Source of the DNA: Lutraria lutraria
Lineage: Eukaryota; Mollusca; Bivalvia; Venerida; Mactridae
Direction of reading: 5' to 3'
NCBI GenBank assembly: GCA_964023205.1
Contig: OZ026848.1
Span: 4,888,501-4,952,500, forward strand
DNA: 64,000 nucleotides
Each line of letters starts with the position of its first letter. Position 1 is the stretch's first letter. The position numbers and the translations under genes are program-made. The notes under the pieces were generated by a model, which worked only from the letters and a program-made list of their open reading frames with translations, had not been told where the DNA came from and did no database searches. This document shows positions 1 through 12,005 of this stretch, piece by piece.

Positions 1-224
1 TTGTTAAAACATAGCATTAAATTAAACCCACATATTAAAGTAGGTCATGCATTAATGCAAATTCTATCTTTATTTACCTTTATTGTCAGAAAAGGAGATA
101 AACATTTAAACATTAGCTATGAATAGTCATCAGCTGACAGTGCTGAAATTACATTATTATTAGAAATGCATTTATTCATCTTTGAAGAAGTCTTTGCCAT
201 TTAAGTATTTCAAAGTATTAAATA

Positions 225-540
225 TGCTTATATGGGTCTCATATGGGCTGTTTCTGGGCAAGCCTATGTGGGTTATGCCCATATTGGAATATGGGACCTA
301 TGTGAACAATACCACAAAGGCCCCTGTTGCACTTTCTATCTGGGTCCCATATAGGCTGCCCATATAGAACCTATATAGACAGAGGCGAATTGAAGGGAGG
401 GATCTCCTGCCACACACCTCCCTAGAAGTCCCAACTATTGATAGATCTATGGTTGGGAGCTACCTATATCCTGCCTCCCTAGGTCTGCCTCAGATGAGTA
501 CCCACATGGGACCCATGTTAAATTGCTAGCTGGGTTTGAC
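225..540. repeat. Degenerate short-word repeat
   Basis: Variants of the word ATATGGG and its partners (CCCATAT, GGGTCCCATAT, GGGACC) recur about every 20-40 bases, many as short inverted pairs. No convincing coding frame was seen. It looks like a decayed satellite or palindromic repeat. Confidence 0.35.
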
Positions 541-1046
541 AAGGACAGTAATTCATAACATATCTATAGCCAGCTGGTGCTCTTTGACTTTGCACCTTTT
601 CAGCATTACTGAAGTTTCACTGGCATCCAACTAAATAATCACCAAATAACTGTGTTAATGAACACCATGCAGGACTGCCACCTCAGGCAAAAAAAATCAC
701 CCTTGGCTAAATATTGCATTCCAATCAATACCAAAAAATTAAACTTTCATATAATTACTGAAATTGAATGTGGGTTGGGAAACTCCTTAGTCCTACCTAG
801 TCAATGTGTACCTGATTTGCTCAACTCCTACCTTAGTTAACTAGTAACCTACTTTTAATTTTGACAGGTAGTTGTCTACCTGATTTTGATAACAATTTGA
901 AATGTTTTTTTTAATTACTTTACTTTTACGGGCTGTGCCATTATTATTTGATTCATAAATATAGATAAATTTAAAATTATGTAGGTAAAAAGGTTGATAG
1001 CAAAATGTGTACATTCTTTTACACGTTTTTTTTTGGTCCTTGTACG
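541..1046. other. Intergenic, nothing assigned
   Basis: AT-rich sequence with homopolymer runs. The short open frames here have no recognisable protein character. Confidence 0.4.
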
Positions 1047-1647
1047 CCTATTACCGCGGTGATGCTATTACCGCCGTTGCCCGGATAATAACAATACTTG
1101 CGCATGCGTGTCTCCTCCTCTTCCGTTTCCGTGTGGCATTTGTTGGCAGGGAACCAGACTATTGTTTACAATGCATGCCGCGACTTTAAAACATTTTACA
1201 TCAATTATTTTTATAATTTCTACAGTCAAGTCAATTTATCGTTCATACCGCCATTTGCATTCAATCCAAATTAACACCGCTATATAAATGTGACGCATTT
1301 TAATGCATCAGATCTCTTAAAACATAATTTTGATATTTCTGCAAATGATAGATGGTCCGCACATTGATTGGAATTTAGTACTGACGCAGGAATTTCCCGC
1401 GTTACTACGTATCTCGCATTTGATTGGTCGAGAGGCGGTAATAAGGTCATCAAACAAAAAATCAATATGGACGTCTGTGTGTCAAGAAATGCGATCAGTT
1501 GATGTATTATTTTATTGATATTGAGAGTATTTTTATGTTTTTCGACAACAAGAAGAATTGCTTATGATAATTAAATGGTGGTATGATTGCAGACTTGTAT
1601 TGTCGTGCATTTTAACACTGGTAAAGAGTTAAGTAGGCGGTAATAGG
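1047..1647. mobile_element. Possible small element with CCTATTACCGC ends
   Basis: CCTATTACCGC at 1047 recurs inverted at 1636-1647, and related words occur inside (CTATTACCGCC near 1065, GCGGTAATA near 1435). No target duplication is clear, so the ends are tentative. Inside are a palindromic TGCGCATGCG (about 1100), an NRF-1-type site, and TTTCCCGCG (about 1390), an E2F-type word, so it could instead be old promoter sequence. Confidence 0.25.
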
Positions 1648-1749
1648 GACGGCCAGTATATAACACGTATGAAATTGATTTCCAAATTAGTCCATTTATG
1701 AATTTTATTGGTTGTGCAAGCCTTAATTTTCGTTGACATGACCAAATCC

Positions 1750-1895
1750 AAGTACGTGTTAATGAGGGCACGAACAGACCAACTTTAGGTACATGTTGAC
1801 CACAAATTAGGTACGTGTTGACAAAATTCTGATACGTCACTCATTACGTGTTGGTTTGGGTACGAATTAACTAAGGTACGAGTTGATCAGTTACC
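1750..1895. repeat. Degenerate ~24-bp tandem repeat
   Basis: The word GGTACGTGTTGAC and variants (GGTACATGTTGAC, TTACGTGTTGG, GTACGAATTAAC, GTACGAGTTGATC) appear six times at roughly 16-36 base spacing, with CAAATTAG-like spacers. This is a worn minisatellite. Confidence 0.5.
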
Positions 1896-2399
1896 GTCTG
1901 GAATTAGGCTAATCAATGGTTAACTGCTTTGATAATCCAGTTTATAAAAGGCAATTATGTATTTAACAATTCCTCTTAAATCAATACAAAACAATTAAAA
2001 AAAACTTATCGTGAATGCAAAGTTGACATTTGATCATTCAGACAATGTAGGTCACGGTTACTATAGCAATTTTTGTGAGATGGGAGTAGCTCCCCTTTAT
2101 TTAGCTAAAACCTATGAAGTCCGTACATGAACGGGAATGGTTCAGTCGTTAAAGGGAGCTGTATAACTTTATTATATAATCTAATACACAATATATTTGT
2201 CATATGCAAAACTTTTTCACCTGTGTATGTACAGGGGTCGAATATGAGCGGTGAGTTCCTCTGGCAGCTCGTTTTCTAATGATGCTGCATACATCCAAGC
2301 TATCTTCTCTAGACAATCGATGTCTGGATAAAATCTCACCGTCGTGGAGGTCCTCGGTACCTCGTAGTACCCTAAACTAGCGATGTGCTCTTTACGAAC
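1896..2399. other. Intergenic, nothing assigned
   Basis: No gene or RNA recognised. Around 2340-2380 are short GGTACC/GTACC words without larger structure. Confidence 0.35.
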
Positions 2400-2596
2400 G
2401 GACGTGTATGGCGGCCATTTTTACGACTTAAGACAGCCTCGGACCTGTCTTAAAAGTTACGACAAAAACAGGGGAACTTACGACGTCGCAGCTAAGACAA
2501 ACGTTGATAAAACGCCTTTGTCGTAACTTGAGTGTCTTACGACAGACTTACGACAAAACTCGGCTAAGATTGTCGTAAGACATGTTGATAAAACGG
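2400..2596. repeat. TTACGAC-rich inverted-repeat block
   Basis: Multiple copies of CTTACGACA and its complement occur here. A perfect 10-bp stem (CTTACGACAA at 2547 with TTGTCGTAAG at 2570) has a 13-base loop. It ends in GATAAAACGGGCCCC, where the LINE remnant begins at once. It looks like the end of a palindromic interspersed repeat that truncated the LINE or that the LINE joined on insertion. Confidence 0.55.
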
Positions 2597-4093
2597 GCCC
2601 CTGGTCTATGGGAGAAATTAGTAAATTCGAATATAAATGGAAAATGTCTACAAGTTATCAAAAATATGTATAGTAATATAAAATCTTGCGTCAAAGTAAA
2701 CTCAGACTTTTCTAACTTCTTCTCGTGTAATATTGGCGTACGTCAAGGGGAAAACTTATCACCGTTGTTGTTTTCTTTATTTTTAAACGACTTGGAATCT
2801 TTCTTTCAAAACAACAGTAATGTACAAGGAATAATAATGGAAAATGAACGGAACACAAACGAACTATTTAATCTATTAAAAATATTTATTCTGCTCTATG
2901 CAGACGATACAGTTATTATTGCTGAAACAGCTAACGATCTGCAACAAGCATTAAATACATATGAACAATACTGTGTAAATTGGAAACTGAAAGTAAATAC
3001 CTCCAAAACAAATATAGTAGTTTGTTCAGAAGGAAGACAACCCGTGTATAATTTCACATTTAGAAATGAACATATTGAGGTAGTAAAGGAGTATAAATAC
3101 CTTGGTATATATTTAAATAGAAGTGGCTCCTTTTTAAACTGTAAAAAACATATAGCAAACCAAGGTACCAGAGCAATGTATAGTCTCATAAAAAATTCAA
3201 ATCGACTTAACCTTCCAATTGATCTACAAATCGAGTTATTTAATAAAACCATCAAACCAATTTTACTCTATGGAGCAGAAACTTGGGGATTTGGCAATCT
3301 AGATATATTAGAACGTGTACAATTACAATTTTTAAAACATGTATTAAAGTTAAAGTGATAAACTCCTAATTATTTCGTATACGGTGAAACTGGTTGTATG
3401 CCTTTGTCACTTGATGTCGAAGAAAGAGTTATATCGTTTTGGTCGAAACTTTGCACAAACGGCGGAATTACCAATAAAATATTCACGCTTGTTTATAAAC
3501 ATACGCTACTTTCTACAGCTGGACTAAATGATGCCACATTTAAAAAGAAATTTCCATGGATGTTTAATGTTAAATCTATTTTGATAAAATGCGGTTTTGT
3601 AAATGTGTGGTATAACAATATACTCACAAATTTTAAATGGCTAAAACTTGCTGTAAAACAAAAATTAAAATACCTATTTCTTAATGACTGGTATTCCAAA
3701 ATTGATAATTAAAGTAACAGTATGTTTTACAGAGTATTCAAAAAGACATTTGGTACTGAGCCCTTCTTAACAGACTTAGAAAGTCCACTTCTGTACTATT
3801 TAATTAAATTTAGAACCAGCAACCATCGATTACCAATAGAAACAGGTAGCTGGCTAAGAACATCAATAAATCAAAGATTATGTAACACCTGTCAAGATAA
3901 CAATTGGCGACGAGTTCCATTATTTATTCGAATGTTCTCAATTTAATGATGAAAGAAAACGATTTTTGAAACCCATCTATTAACGTCGACCAAATATGTT
4001 TAAACTGGAAAATCTAATGCGCACAAAAAATAAGTCAGAATTAAATAAGATATGTAAATTTGTAAAATGTATAATCCAAAAAGTGATAATGTA
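2582..4093 (+). pseudogene. Non-LTR retrotransposon reverse transcriptase, 5'-truncated and broken
   Basis: The first open block (2582-3358) carries the reverse transcriptase core: R-Q-G-E with S-P-L-L-F (fingers/palm), the catalytic Y-A-D-D box, then K-Y-L-G and a P-I-L-L-Y-G-A-E thumb motif, in the usual LINE order. Two adjacent stops (3356-3361) interrupt it, the same frame continues to 3712 and then from 3722. A frameshift near 3905 moves the end into another frame, where G-D-E-F-H-Y-L-F-E-C is the terminal zinc-finger-like motif. Endonuclease and N-terminal RT regions are absent because the copy starts at the upstream repeat near 2596. The ATG at 2582 is coincidental. Certainly LINE, certainly dead; the clade (jockey/CR1-like) is a guess. 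Confidence 0.9.
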
Positions 4094-4268
4094 ATTCTTC
4101 TATATGCTGAAATTGTTAAATATCATGTCGATATACTTTGACAATTTTTTCAGTATGTCTAAATTCTACAGCCTCATTTATTTGTTTTGTTTTATTGTAA
4201 AAACCTCATATTTGCATGTTTTGCACATGTATTGAGTGAATGAACGATATGTTCTGTTCTGTTCTGAT
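4094..4268 (+). repeat. LINE 3' untranslated end with TTCTG tail
   Basis: AT-rich sequence after the last LINE codon ends in about three TTCTG units at 4248-4265, the same pentamer tail seen on the LINE 3' ends near 60771 and 61700. Confidence 0.6.
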
Positions 4269-4560
4269 AACGTATATTGAATAATTTAGATATCAATGTA
4301 TCTTGATTATTTTTTATTCTAAATTATTGTTTCTTAAGTATTATAGTCATAGGTACTCTTGCTAGTTGTACATAGATTATGTGTTTTTGTAGAGAGATCT
4401 AAATAGAACTACTGAATTCTTCACTTATGGTAAAAAAATGATTTTGTTAAATCATTTGTAAACATAATTGTAAATTTATTATGTTGTCCACTGTATAGTA
4501 ATTATATCAAAAAAGATTTTTAGGGCATTTTTCCTGACCTTTTGTTAAAACATTTTGATC

Positions 4561-4710
4561 TAGAAGTTGAGATAGTTAAACAATGTTCGTACTTGGGTGT
4601 TGTAATTACTTCTAGGGACTCTGTTCATGAGGCATGAGTTACGTTATAAGCGGGACAATCTAGAAATACCTTGTTTAAGTATTTAAATTGTCTGATATTG
4701 GACCTAACAA
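4561..4710 (+). pseudogene. Scrap of a second LINE reverse transcriptase
   Basis: The frame beginning at the GAA near 4563 reads E-I-V-K-Q-C-S-Y-L-G-V-V, then A-G-Q after two stops, resembling the K-Y-L-G region of mollusc LINE reverse transcriptases. Homology disappears after about 4710. No tail was found. It differs from the LINE copy just upstream. Confidence 0.4.
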
Positions 4711-5149
4711 ACAACCATTAGGCAACTGTCTTATTGATACTTAAAATACCCCTATAACGAACTATCTTAAAGTATCTGGCTCGGTTATAATCCAAAATAA
4801 CGTAAAATGATATTTTACATTATTTACAAAGATTAAATTTCATACTTTAATACCAAACAACACAAAATTTTAACCGATCGCTCAAAACTTGTGTTTATTA
4901 GCGATAAATACTGCACCCCTTTATCGACTTTTCCTTATCAGCGTTAAACATCACTAACTTGCACTGTATTGGTACGATATGATACTATTAATTCATTAAT
5001 GGCAAAATTTTGTTATAAAATCTCTTACTAGACATCATACCTGGGCGTGGTTTCAATTATTGAACCGTAAACATAGGCGATTTTGATTGGCTATCAAATT
5101 GAATGGGGTGCGTCAAATTTGTTGATTTCATGAGACGATAATTAGTGTG
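4711..5149. other. Intergenic, nothing assigned
   Basis: AT-rich DNA with no recognised gene. A GATTGGC word (inverted CCAAT) lies near 5085. Confidence 0.35.
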
Positions 5150-5235
5150 GGGAATCCACGTGACCTAGTGACGTCACAATGTTATTGTTACAAGCGCGTT
5201 TTCTGTCAATTTAACTAGGAAAACATCATGTAAGT
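5150..5235 (+). promoter_or_regulatory. Promoter-like cluster with donor-like site
   Basis: A CACGTG E-box (5158) and a palindromic GTGACGTCAC (about 5168) sit close together, followed by CATCAT then GTAAGT at 5230, a good splice donor. This could be the promoter and first exon of a plus-strand transcript, but no coding exon was found downstream. Confidence 0.25.
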
Positions 5236-5399
5236 GCATTATTTTTCGTTTTCTTCTAAAGCCACATAACTGTTGCAACTCCTTACATAAAGGGCTACCT
5301 CCGGTTCAGATTTTTGTCACTGTAGGCCCTCTACTTTTTTGCTTAGCTTGTCCAATTTCCATGGTCCATTAGACTCTATGCCTTGTGATTTTGAACAAG

Positions 5400-5815
5400 A
5401 CGATTTTTTCAATTTGCCTATATAAGTCTATATAAATCAAGTGACCCCCGGGGCGGGGTCAATTTTGACCCAAGGCAATAATTTGAACAATCTTAGTAGA
5501 GGTCCGCGCTAACCTCTAGGTCCTCTGGATTTTGATAAGAAGATTTTTAAAGATTTTCAGAATAATCCTCCCGGTTTCTATGGCAACCAGAGTTCTGCAT
5601 GAAATGGAATTCTTTTGATAACTTTGGTAGGGTTTCAAGCAAGAAACACACATGTGAAGTTCTGTTGAAATTGATCCAGTGGTTTAGGAGGAGATGTTGT
5701 TTAAACAAATTATTGACGACGGACGACGACGAACGACGGACATAGCTCGATCCTAAAAACTCACATTGGCACTCTGTGCCAGGTGAGCTAAAGACTGAGG
5801 CACGGTTCCCTGCTT
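5400..5815. repeat. Interspersed repeat ending in CAGGTGAGCTAA
   Basis: It contains a GACCCCCGGGGCGGGGTCAA-type block, a GACGAC-rich stretch (5714-5740), ATAGCTCGATCCTAAAAA, and finishes with GTGCCAGGTGAGCTAA. The same ordered words recur at 21740-22500, so it is a family copy. The short minus-strand open frame across it is not a gene. Confidence 0.7.
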
Positions 5816-8006
5816 TATGCATTTATAGTCATTCTAAGGCTACTTGTTGTTACATATTCCTATATACAGAGTAGTTATCGTTGTTCAAAAAATTGTAAAT
5901 AACGTGCAATATTGGTTTATAGAAGACCAATCAAATGTAATATTTGTTTCAAATTACTTGCAATACACTTAATACAGTGGGTTTATTTAAGTATGTAATT
6001 ATGGTTTAGTTTTTAAATCTATAAATCGGTGAAACTTGATTTGACCTGACATCCAAGCCAGATACTTTAATGGACGACATGGTAAAAACCATGTACACTT
6101 CAATAACCACGTTAACATCATGAACTATTCGAACTTTCGATCTTAATAATCTGAATAATATAATCTATTGTTCACGTTTGGAAATAGATAAATGGACTTT
6201 TTATCATGAACAATGGATACTAAAAGCAGTTTGTTTGATCAGAAAACTCGGTGGATTAATCGAACAAAATCTGAATTGCATATAGCAATTTTGACGAGAA
6301 TGATTGTTCCGATCATAATGAAATGTACTCTAAAAACGCATAAGAAGAGGAATAATAATTGCTCCCAGTAGGCTTTGACTAGATTTACAGACTTGTATGG
6401 TATTAATTCAGCTGGAACAAACTGACACTAAAACTGCATTTTATGTATTATTCGTATCGTCAAATGCTTTACAGTATCATCGGTCGCTTCTTTTTAATTG
6501 ATTTTATATTAAAGAAACTTATATAAAATATATAATAAGTTGTAAATGTATTTTGAAAAGACTAAATTGAATTAACATTTAATTTTGCATTAATTGACAT
6601 ACACTACAGTACATATGCATCGATTGTACATAACAAAATACAATGGATCTTGATTATACGGTCACCTCTGGAACAAAACAAAAAATAATCGGAATTTATT
6701 TTCAAGTAGAAATACAAGAAAGGACTGAGATGATAATATGAAAAACCAGTCCAAATACATGTGGTAGTGATAATGAGCTGATCGTGATATTGAGACTCGG
6801 TCGTGGCCTAGTGGTGAGCGCGCTTGACTTGCCAGCCGGCTATCCGAGTACTAATCTTTATCATGACAAATCATACCTTTCTATGAAAATTAGTCAAAGT
6901 TCTTGATTTTCCTCCGTATGTGGAGGGATTGCTGACTCTTTTAGTGCCGACTCTTTATTGCTGACTCTTTATCGCTGACTCTTCAGGTCCGTACTGGTTA
7001 TAATACAGTCAACGAAAAACTAATTAGGTGATTCGGTCGTCGTATATGATTAAATATCGTTGAAAAAAACGGTCACCGTGGTAAACCTACTGAAACATAG
7101 ATTTTAATATGCATAATGCAGTTAGTTATCGCTCCATTTTTTCCACTTCAGTTCACCGCCAAGTGGTGTGGAAAAACGATCTTCTCTATTCATCTTTATA
7201 TAAATATATAGAAACTTGTATGTAGCTTGATATATGTACCCTTGAGATAGACGTTATATATACATGTATTACTAATTGCATATACCAAACAAATTACACC
7301 AAAATATCTTTCTCACTTATATCATCAACAAGTTTGGAAAATGTCTAGATTAAACTACATGTATATTCAATATCAATAAAATCATCTTGTTAGGAATACT
7401 CTAAAACATATATACTAAATACATAAAAGGGCGTATGGTCAATATTTTATAAACTGTGTCGCCATTGCTTTACATTCATTTTTTGCTTTTGTTGTTTGAA
7501 GACCACATCATTATCACTTAAACATCATTACTAACACATTTATTCATTACTTACATAATCAGTTTCTCATTAATTTAGTTCACTGGTTGATAATACTGTA
7601 AATGAGGACTATAATAAAATTCAACTTGCAAATGTCAGTCACTTGTAAGTATATCTCCTTCCATTCATAATTTGAATAAGAAATATGCAGACCCGTATGT
7701 AGTTAATGGCTTTATAACATTTTGAAATCAAACACACGTTGTAAGTATGATTTTTATTCGATATACACTTGAAAAAAACTGTTGATTGGTCCATCCTGAA
7801 AAGTGTTGTTAACCAGTCACGTGACCGACTCATTTAAAAGTCCTCGAACAAAACTTAAGCGATTTTAAACGAAACCTTTTTATTTCATCCGTTTCCAGTA
7901 CAGACAAAATTGTCTAATTTTCCTACCGACCCACAGATAAAACTTTGGGTCAAGTAATGGCAAAACGACAATTCGTTTGGCGGTTAACCTTATCTCAATG
8001 TCCAAA
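5816..8006. repeat. Downstream flank of A1, duplicated near A2
   Basis: No gene seen. Blocks match the 22980-24232 flank of A2 in the same order: GAACTATTCGAAC at 6122, CACGTTTGGAAAT at 6173, CTTTTAGT/CCGTATGTGGAGG at 6913, and ATACAGTCAA near 7002. This shows that flanking DNA was duplicated along with the receptor gene. A short GCTGACTCTT array lies at 6931-6985. Confidence 0.6.
6787..6846 (+). repeat. Degenerate tRNA-like SINE head
   Basis: GTGGCCTAGTGGTGAGCGCG matches a tRNA box A (T-G-G-C then A-G-T-G-G). The following TATCCGAGTAC is a poor box B. No tRNA fold can be completed, so it is at most a SINE relic. Confidence 0.3.
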
Positions 8007-9410
8007 TCATACATCAGTGGTTTCATTTAACCAAATTAACAAAAACATAGAAATTGTCAAACCTACTGTCAGCAATAATGTCAGTACAAAACAAACTTTA
8101 TCTACAGCAATGCTGACTTCTCGCCAAGTTATATCCCCATCAAACTGACTCGCTTTTTCGTCTGGTAAATCTTTCGATTCATTCGAGCGGGATATTATAT
8201 TGGAATAGTGTCCATCAATATGCTTTGACTCTGAACGATACTCCTCTAGATGATAACTATACACCGCTGTCCCCCCAACCATACTAACTCCAGGATGATC
8301 AGCAACAACGTGGTTTGCTTCAGCATTCATTGTATGTTCCCTTAGATCACAGTCGGTTGATTCAGAGGCTTTAACGTTTCTCCCTTTCCCTGGTATTGTT
8401 CTTCTCTTACGCATTATCTGTTTCGCAAAACTGAGCCAAAACGACCCAACTGGTTCCTTAGCATTACGGTAATACATTCGAAGGCTAAATATATTTGCTA
8501 GAGTTATAAATATGTTTAACACAAGTACTAAGAGTAGATAATAGCTAAATACAGACATAGGATTTGATGTTTTCGGCAAGTTTTCTCCGACAAGGGTCAG
8601 GAAAACAGCAACAGCTAGAAGCATAGTTATACTGAATGATATCCGCTCTCCACTTTGAACCGGTATCAGAAAAACGACAACACTTACAAGAGCCATCAAA
8701 ATTATAGGACTGATAATGTTCACTAACACAAATTGAGCCTTTCTTTCGAGGACGATATAAATACAGAACAAGAAAACATTTTTAATTACGATTTCTGATG
8801 AGATATATTCCCAAACCCCGTTCGGAGAGTAGAACGTGTGCGACACTTCATCCTGGATTGGAATGATATGCACATGGTCCGGAGAGTAACCCCATGTCGT
8901 AAATTTCATCTCACATGTATGTCTGTCCCACGGAAAGTATGTAACGTCTACTTCACATTTTGAAGAGAATACATCTCCAGGAAAATACGATGCTGATCCT
9001 CTGTAAGTATATGAAACCAATAACCAAGTGTCTCCAAATCCGAGCTTTTCAATTTTCTCAACACTGTTTAAAAGGACGAGCATTGGTGTCCATACTTGGT
9101 CACTTTCAAATGTAACGTTTTCAATGCCACCGTAGTCTTTCGGATTCCATGTCATTGTTTCATCAGTCCAATACAAAGATATAACTGCCATAAGAGACAG
9201 TCGTTCTTGCACTTCATCAAATTCTTGTATACTTAATAATTCAAATGCCATTCGAACACGGACAGTATCCGACTGGTTGCGAATGGGTAATACAATGCGA
9301 GAATAATTTGCCAACAAATCGTTTGTTAGTGCCCTGGCATCGTCTATCGTTTGACCCCAGCCAATGTGCACAAGGTAGATACAACATATCCAAATACATG
9401 ATGTAGTCAT
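8007..9410 (-). CDS. Nicotinic-receptor-like Cys-loop channel subunit, type A (A1)
   Basis: 467-residue pentameric ligand-gated channel subunit in one uninterrupted frame. The open frame runs to 9461, but that codon is TTG; the first in-frame ATG is at 9410 and gives a clean signal peptide (residues 1-19). The extracellular domain has W-N-P-K-D-Y-G-G (nicotinic loop D region), a Cys-loop Cys152-Cys166 with 13 residues between, and N-glycosylation sites near 35, 45 and 98. M1 is about 226-249, M2 follows G-E-R at 254-256 (a cation-channel signature), M3 285-309, a ~130-residue cytoplasmic loop, and M4 439-461. The alpha-type Cys pair in loop C is missing (Y-S-P-N-G-V-W), and the loop A Tyr is Leu. 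The ligand is therefore unknown. CATTATTTTCATAACAG just before the ATG could be a splice acceptor of a 5' UTR intron. Confidence 0.9.
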   Translation of the reverse strand: MTTSCIWICCIYLVHIGWGQTIDDARALTNDLLANYSRIVLPIRNQSDTVRVRMAFELLSIQEFDEVQERLSLMAVISLYWTDETMTWNPKDYGGIENVTFESDQVWTPMLVLLNSVEKIEKLGFGDTWLLVSYTYRGSASYFPGDVFSSKCEVDVTYFPWDRHTCEMKFTTWGYSPDHVHIIPIQDEVSHTFYSPNGVWEYISSEIVIKNVFLFCIYIVLERKAQFVLVNIISPIILMALVSVVVFLIPVQSGERISFSITMLLAVAVFLTLVGENLPKTSNPMSVFSYYLLLVLVLNIFITLANIFSLRMYYRNAKEPVGSFWLSFAKQIMRKRRTIPGKGRNVKASESTDCDLREHTMNAEANHVVADHPGVSMVGGTAVYSYHLEEYRSESKHIDGHYSNIISRSNESKDLPDEKASQFDGDITWREVSIAVDKVCFVLTLLLTVGLTISMFLLIWLNETTDV

Positions 9411-10145
9411 AACTGTTATGAAAATAATGACGTTTTTCTGCTTACACTTTGTTGCCTTCAATTCCGACGGAGCAGTATAATGTAGCTTTTGAAGTTAACC
9501 GCTAAAATCGCCATTATAATATGATAAACCGTCTCACGCATAACTGAACGATTCGTCGATAAACATCGCTTTTGCCATACGTACTGCAAAATGACTGGAT
9601 TTTAAATGATTGTGTTTGGGTATTATATTTGACAATATTATATTTCGACAACTTGAAGGTAAAACATATAATGGAAATATTCTTCTATTATAACATTGGA
9701 TGAAATAGTAGACATTGTCAGATGTTGAGTTTATCGTATAATCTCATAGTACAAGAGTGAATGATAGTTTTCTATGGCATATTATGTCAGTTAACTTCAG
9801 ATTATATCAAAGTAACAACCATATTTGTCCGATAAATAAATAATAGTGTTTCTCATTTAAACTATCATACGTGGTTTAAATCTTAATGAATGTAAACACA
9901 GTGCGTGTTTTTGTTCGTTTGTTGTTATTTTTGTATTGATACGAAAATGTTTATGTTTGATTTCATGATGTACGTTGACTTACCAATGAACTATATTTCA
10001 TACTATACACCTTCTCCGCCAGATTCTACCCGGTCCTCCTTTTCTCTGTTGTCTCTCTTGATTTCTTCTTACATTTATAATACAAAAATCATTATCTAAA
10101 CTGACTTGCCTATCTACCTTTCTTACAGCAATGTACAGTAATTAC
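9411..10145. other. Upstream of A1, nothing certain
   Basis: It should hold the 5' UTR and promoter of the minus-strand A1 gene. No strong TATA or other motif stands out, and no other gene was recognised. Confidence 0.35.
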
Positions 10146-10345
10146 AAGTAGTAGAAATATGGTCATCTTATTCATAAGCATACGTTTAAAAAGACCATGT
10201 CTATATGATGAAAATGTGCATATAATGATAATAATTTAATAACTTACAAAGGTTAATTTCAATATGCGACAATGTGTAAAACAAATCTGTTTAACAAATG
10301 TTACAGTTTTTCAGTGGAAATGTACGAATACATGTATATATAAAT

Positions 10346-10610
10346 CACAGGAGATTGAAATTGTGACTCAGAATAAAGTTAAGATATAGCCTCTGACAAG
10401 GAATGAAACCCCGTTCTTAGCCCAACCACTAAGAACGCGTAAAACTGGTATTATTACACATGAATGCTCTAACTTGTAGCATTATTTACAAATAAGTACA
10501 CTAAATTAACCAAGATGGCGGGGAAAGATTGTTTCATTCCTTGTGTATATTATATACATATACGAATGATTTGTTGTAGCAAGTGACACTTGGATAGCTT
10601 TCAATCTGTG
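10346..10610. mobile_element. 265-bp non-autonomous DNA transposon with 8-bp target duplication
   Basis: It is flanked by ATATAAAT on both sides (10338-10345 and 10611-10618). The paralogous spacer has one ATATAAAT at 15416-15423 and no insert, so the site is a true filled/empty pair. The ends are imperfectly inverted (CACAGGAGATTGAAA against TTTCAATCTGTG). Inside, ACAAGGAATGAAAC (10396) and GTTTCATTCCTTGT (10529) form a second inverted pair, and GTTCTTAG/CTAAGAAC a hairpin. An 8-bp duplication suggests the hAT group; no transposase is present. Confidence 0.85.
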
Positions 10611-11875
10611 ATATAAATATACCAAACATGTACAGTTCTTGTGGAGTTTACTCTCTTCAAATATCGTATGTTACTGCGGTTATATTTGAAGCATTTGTGA
10701 TATATAAGGTGGTAGTGGTAAGGACTTCATTATTACGACACAAGAAACTATTTATACATTTATTGGTACGTATACAATACAACTAGACAACATATAAAAC
10801 ATGATAAAAGAACATACATGATCAGAGATATGCTCAACTAGTCAATAGCAATGTACTAGTGTTATGTCGTCGTGCTAATAAGTTCAAATACTTGTTACAA
10901 TTGCGATAACAGAGGGGATTCTTATGTGTTTTGAACATACTTAAATGGTAGTGACTTACAATGAGCTCTTGGTTCGATGTGTTTTAAAGCCCGACAGTTT
11001 AAACGGTAACTACTGAGAAAATTACTGTAATACAACAAAATTGTTGAAGGAGATACGTAGCTATTTATATTATAGCCGTCGGTAAATCACCTTTTTCATC
11101 AAATAATCACCAAATGAATGGTAAATACCCCTCTAACGGAACAAAACAAGGAAACGTCTCTAAAGTCAATAAAGGTATTGTTTAAGTCTATTGCATAGAG
11201 ACTGGAGTTATCTAAGTTTGCGAGATCAATTTTTAAATGTTATGATGTCAATTAAAGCCTCCGACTCAATGTATTTTATTATTTTCAATGTTTATAAAGA
11301 CTCTATGAACTCGCTAAGTAACGATACTTTCAGATTTGCTATAGTGTTCGATGCTTACACAATCCTGGCCATGGGAAGTAATTGTTTGTATGAAAATTAC
11401 AAAATTATGTCCATATAGACTATGTGTATATGTATATAATTTGAGTGAACGTCATAAATGAAAAGAAAGCGACCAAATAAATATCATCGCGAATGAATAT
11501 CCATTTTTCTCAGAGGAGAAGAACAAATAGAGATCATTTAACGAAGACTTTGCTGACCTGCAGGAAGAAATTAATAAAAAAATAGTCAACCATAATTGGG
11601 ACTGATAACAGTTAGCTCTCATCCGTAGACATTGTATATGGTTTAAAATAACAAGTTCTCATGTTATGCTTATCAACCAATAAAACATTTGCGAAGATTC
11701 CTCCATCATAAATGGAGTCGTCATTTCACGCAGGGAACATTGTACTCAGAAGTTAATTATCCACTGATTGCTCACCTGAATTGGAAATAGTACGAGCTGC
11801 TGCTTCTGTTTAAAAGGTAAGTCACAATAACACTGGCCAACGTTGATACATATACCACTTTTAGTACTGTGTGTT

Positions 11876-12005
11876 TGTTTGATTTTAACGCCCGTTTAAC
11901 AAACAGTCAGACAGTTCACCTTACCATCGTTTCTGGGAAGAACCAGCACTAGAATCCCGTCCTCGGTAAGCAACTACCTAATTTCTCACATACAAAGACA
12001 TGGTC
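11876..12005. repeat. Interspersed repeat 'CAGTCAGA' family, copy 1
   Basis: It holds TTGATTTTAACGCCCGTTTA, CAGTCAGACAGTTCACCTTA, ATCGTTTCTGGGAAGAACCAG and TCCCGTCCTCGGTAAGCAAC. Related blocks occur at 19350-19475, 25995-26125, 33540-33655 and, inverted, at 57160-57245. Confidence 0.65.
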
